From contig SCQV01000055.1 in assembly GCA_004299085.1 (NCBI GenBank), positions 1-35,787 of the forward strand: 35,787 nt of DNA, written 5' to 3'. Source of the DNA: Chitinophagaceae bacterium. Lineage in GTDB: Bacteria; Bacteroidota; Bacteroidia; Chitinophagales; Chitinophagaceae. The notes under the pieces were generated by a model. It ran no database searches. It was not told the DNA's origin and worked only from the letters and a program-made list of their open reading frames with translations. Positions 34,801 to 35,787 of the stretch are shown piece after piece. Position 1 is the first letter of the stretch. Every line of letters begins with the position of its first letter. Both the position numbers and the translations under genes were made by a program.

Positions 34801-35736
34801 CCCTTGTGCGTCATAAGTGGCCGTATAACCCCAGTTGTCAGCAGTAGAGCCACTGAAAGTTGCAAAGATCAGTCTTGGATCAATAATCAATGGATAACCG
34901 GGATTGTATTTATCAGAAATCTTAAATTGAAGGATATTCCCATTAAGCTTATAGCTGCAGGGTATTTCTATTTTATTATTATTGATGATCTGAAAGGCAT
35001 AGGGCGCTACCTCAATGATTTCACCCATCGTAGTATAAACATGTAAATGCCCGTCTTTGAGCTTCATTTTTGTCGGACCGGTATATTGCAAACGGATATC
35101 TTTCCTTGGATCACTGCCGGGATAAGCAATGAGATCATATTTTAATCCTTCATCCTGGGCATACACCCGGGCTTCAATATGAGGATACAAATCACGATAA
35201 GTAACTCCACTATATGCCCTCACATTGCTGGCCCATTTACTGCGATCAGTTCCGATGATATAATTATATCTTGTTTCTGAAGGATGGTCAGGTATCAACT
35301 GGGCATCTGGATTTGAGCCTAAAAAATTAACCTGATAGGCATATCCATGAATGACAGTAACGGGCTTATCCGGCATGGCATTTTCTCCTGAACCAGGTGT
35401 TTGATTTTTATTGGACTGATGCCCCGGGCCTTTTACAAACATACCGCCGTTCCCGGATGCATCGGTTTGATAAGCGGCCCCATGATAATAATTATGCATA
35501 TCAGTCATGTCCTTCTGACTGAGCAAGGCATAAGTAAAACCGTTTTGTCTAAGATAAATATATCCCCCCGGAATCTGCGTGCGATACTTCACGGCAGCAT
35601 TCCATTGTCCTTTATTTTCCCTGAATTGGTAAGAAACCTGTGCAGCAGCAGTCTGTGACAGGGCAAAACAAGTAACAACCAACAGTAAAATGATATAAAA
35701 TTTAGGTTTCGATATCAAAAAACGGTCTTTTAACAA
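31849..35736 (-). CDS. Giant T9SS type B substrate: beta-propeller, PKD domains and CHU_C
   Basis: Secreted cell-surface protein of 1295 residues. Signal peptide about 1-33 (ending TAAAQ). An N-terminal beta-rich domain (FRENKGQWNAAVKYRTQIPG..., DUF7948-like) covers about 35-290. Next come several SBBP-type beta-propeller repeats, recognised by units such as SFLGGSGNDAAYVV...NLYVAGGTESPDFPI and TYLGTDQADQIYGI...NVYVAGTTEG (about 300-700). At least two PKD domains follow (WNFGDNSAP and YYWDFGDGSTSTEKSPQH). The last ~95 residues are the gliding-motility-associated/CHU_C type B sorting domain (PNAFTPNGDGINDY, VYNRWGQLVFES, KGWNGKFHG, VYAYTLHI). It is exported by T9SS and likely acts in adhesion or gliding. 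Confidence 0.94.
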   Translation of the reverse strand: MLKDRFLISKPKFYIILLLVVTCFALSQTAAAQVSYQFRENKGQWNAAVKYRTQIPGGYIYLRQNGFTYALLSQKDMTDMHNYYHGAAYQTDASGNGGMFVKGPGHQSNKNQTPGSGENAMPDKPVTVIHGYAYQVNFLGSNPDAQLIPDHPSETRYNYIIGTDRSKWASNVRAYSGVTYRDLYPHIEARVYAQDEGLKYDLIAYPGSDPRKDIRLQYTGPTKMKLKDGHLHVYTTMGEIIEVAPYAFQIINNNKIEIPCSYKLNGNILQFKISDKYNPGYPLIIDPRLIFATFSGSTADNWGYTATYDAQGNFYMGGIVFGMGYPTTTGAFEVNFSGGANVYNEGGFDMGISKFSPNGTNEIYATYIGSNSGNEQPQSLIVNSSGNLIIAGRTTDGPGMPGPKANGNKSTANSVGPLGNWDVVLLELNASGSDLVGSLAIGGKGPDGVNIADKYTTINGAYTYSLRRFYGDDARGEVNVDGAGNVILVGSTQSGDFPIIGNVFQPNFGGGIKGAPVQQDGFVLKAAPDLSKVIWSSFLGGSGNDAAYVVNFSGDGNLYVAGGTESPDFPIKGNVIQPAYGGRIDGFITEITDDGSSIVRSTYLGTDQADQIYGIQVDTGGNVYVAGTTEGVWTVTNNAKYAGINLNGKQFIAELKPDLSGYIYSTVFGSNNSTAPSLPNISPTAFLVDRCENVYYAGWGGLIEPGTPTMYTNSGTNDMPMVNAINPRPGDGRDFYFFVLKKDAQKILFASTYGQNGGFTDHVDGGTSRFDPTGVIYEAICGNCGGGTVWPTGPPGVFSRSNGSRKPGSNLAGCNEIALKIAFDLDGVRGGVATQDRRKVYCNDEQVSFIDTLYGRSAYQWIWDVFDTWDSTQLNNSTLVKHVVQDSTQKLPYIFNYTFGQAGYYTVRLIKYLPGDCIEYDTSYDKIHIGDNPAILKIITHKLRPCNSYRYMFVNLSSNAKNIPFTDSAFVWNFGDNSAPVISNADTLYHQFPGEGNYTVTLTLQDTADICNAPLDTSIVISISNRLKAVIQAPDTVCIPNQYLLGNASQGGTNFRWVITTPQGTVDTFYKGDLSQLPYDFNEAGYYNILLIADDTVCGTHDETIDSVLAYPKPTAGFTASPQNATNQVITFTNTSLSNFSGSDNTLHYYWDFGDGSTSTEKSPQHLFPKSGTYNVELVTYNNAGCADTASQDVTETIIPHLAMPNAFTPNGDGINDYIAPRAFGVVKINFRVYNRWGQLVFESNDPQIAYIQNKGWNGKFHGKPQPMDVYAYTLHIVFNDGTETTKQGSIALIR

Positions 35737-35787
35737 ATGGTGAAAGTACGAAATAATAACGTAATAAATATGGTTTTGTTACTTAGG
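35737..35787. other. Start of the upstream region of the T9SS substrate
   Basis: Only 51 bases remain before the window edge. The minus strand has TACTTTCA about 10 nt before the start codon, a poor match to TAnnTTTG. The real promoter may lie outside. Confidence 0.3.

Overview
The window comes from the chromosome of a member of the Bacteroidota, most likely a Chitinophagia/Sphingobacteriia-type environmental bacterium. The evidence is two PorP/SprF-family proteins, two proteins with type IX secretion system (T9SS) sorting domains (one type A, one type B/CHU_C), a cytoplasmic HU-like protein with a SPOR domain, repeated TAnnTTTG (-7) promoter boxes with the -33 TTG spacing of this phylum, and few recognisable Shine-Dalgarno sequences. 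No tRNA, rRNA, CRISPR array, transposase or phage gene was found. Most genes are core or housekeeping.

Layout. 1-365: repeat-rich leader and promoter, then pdhB (pyruvate dehydrogenase E1 beta). 1497-2663: an NtrC-like response regulator without a DNA-binding domain. 2745-2996: a 210-bp array of 30 in-phase heptanucleotides, directly before an ABC exporter pair (ATPase 2997-3785, permease 3794-5485). 5582-6592: murB. 6593-6753 (minus): a candidate small RNA ending in a strong intrinsic terminator. 6824-13547 (minus): a four-gene envelope operon of a giant TPR protein, an outer-membrane barrel, an HU-like/SPOR membrane protein and a zinc-ribbon methyltransferase. 13736-16614 (plus): DoxX, thioesterase, Nif3-like protein and coiled-coil zinc-ribbon protein, closed by a terminator. 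16780-19984 (plus): secreted TPR-like protein, PorP/SprF protein and a 123-residue protein that is almost only a T9SS sorting domain. 20048-20970: gene-poor, with a decayed gene and an 11-nt-period minisatellite. 20971-22749: grpE-dnaJ. 22742-24526 (minus): von Willebrand A protein overlapping the dnaJ tail. 24795-29579 (minus): hpt, LysM-glucosaminidase, O-methyltransferase, LOG-family hydrolase and Na+/solute symporter, closely packed. 29779-30138: small membrane protein. 30135-35736 (minus): an operon of a 1295-residue PKD/CHU_C T9SS substrate, its PorP/SprF partner and a small outer-membrane barrel.

The strongest non-gene signal is a set of dispersed intergenic repeats: (i) GAA/TTC heptanucleotide arrays, several next to GC-rich palindromes, including a 34-nt composite present twice in opposite orientation with 32 identities; and (ii) an 11-nt-period minisatellite with conserved flanks, present with 3 and 6 units about 20 kb apart in opposite orientation. 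The most interesting protein-level items are the nearly cargo-free T9SS protein, the TPR/barrel/HU-SPOR operon, and the response regulator with GSFTSA in place of GAFTGA and no helix-turn-helix.
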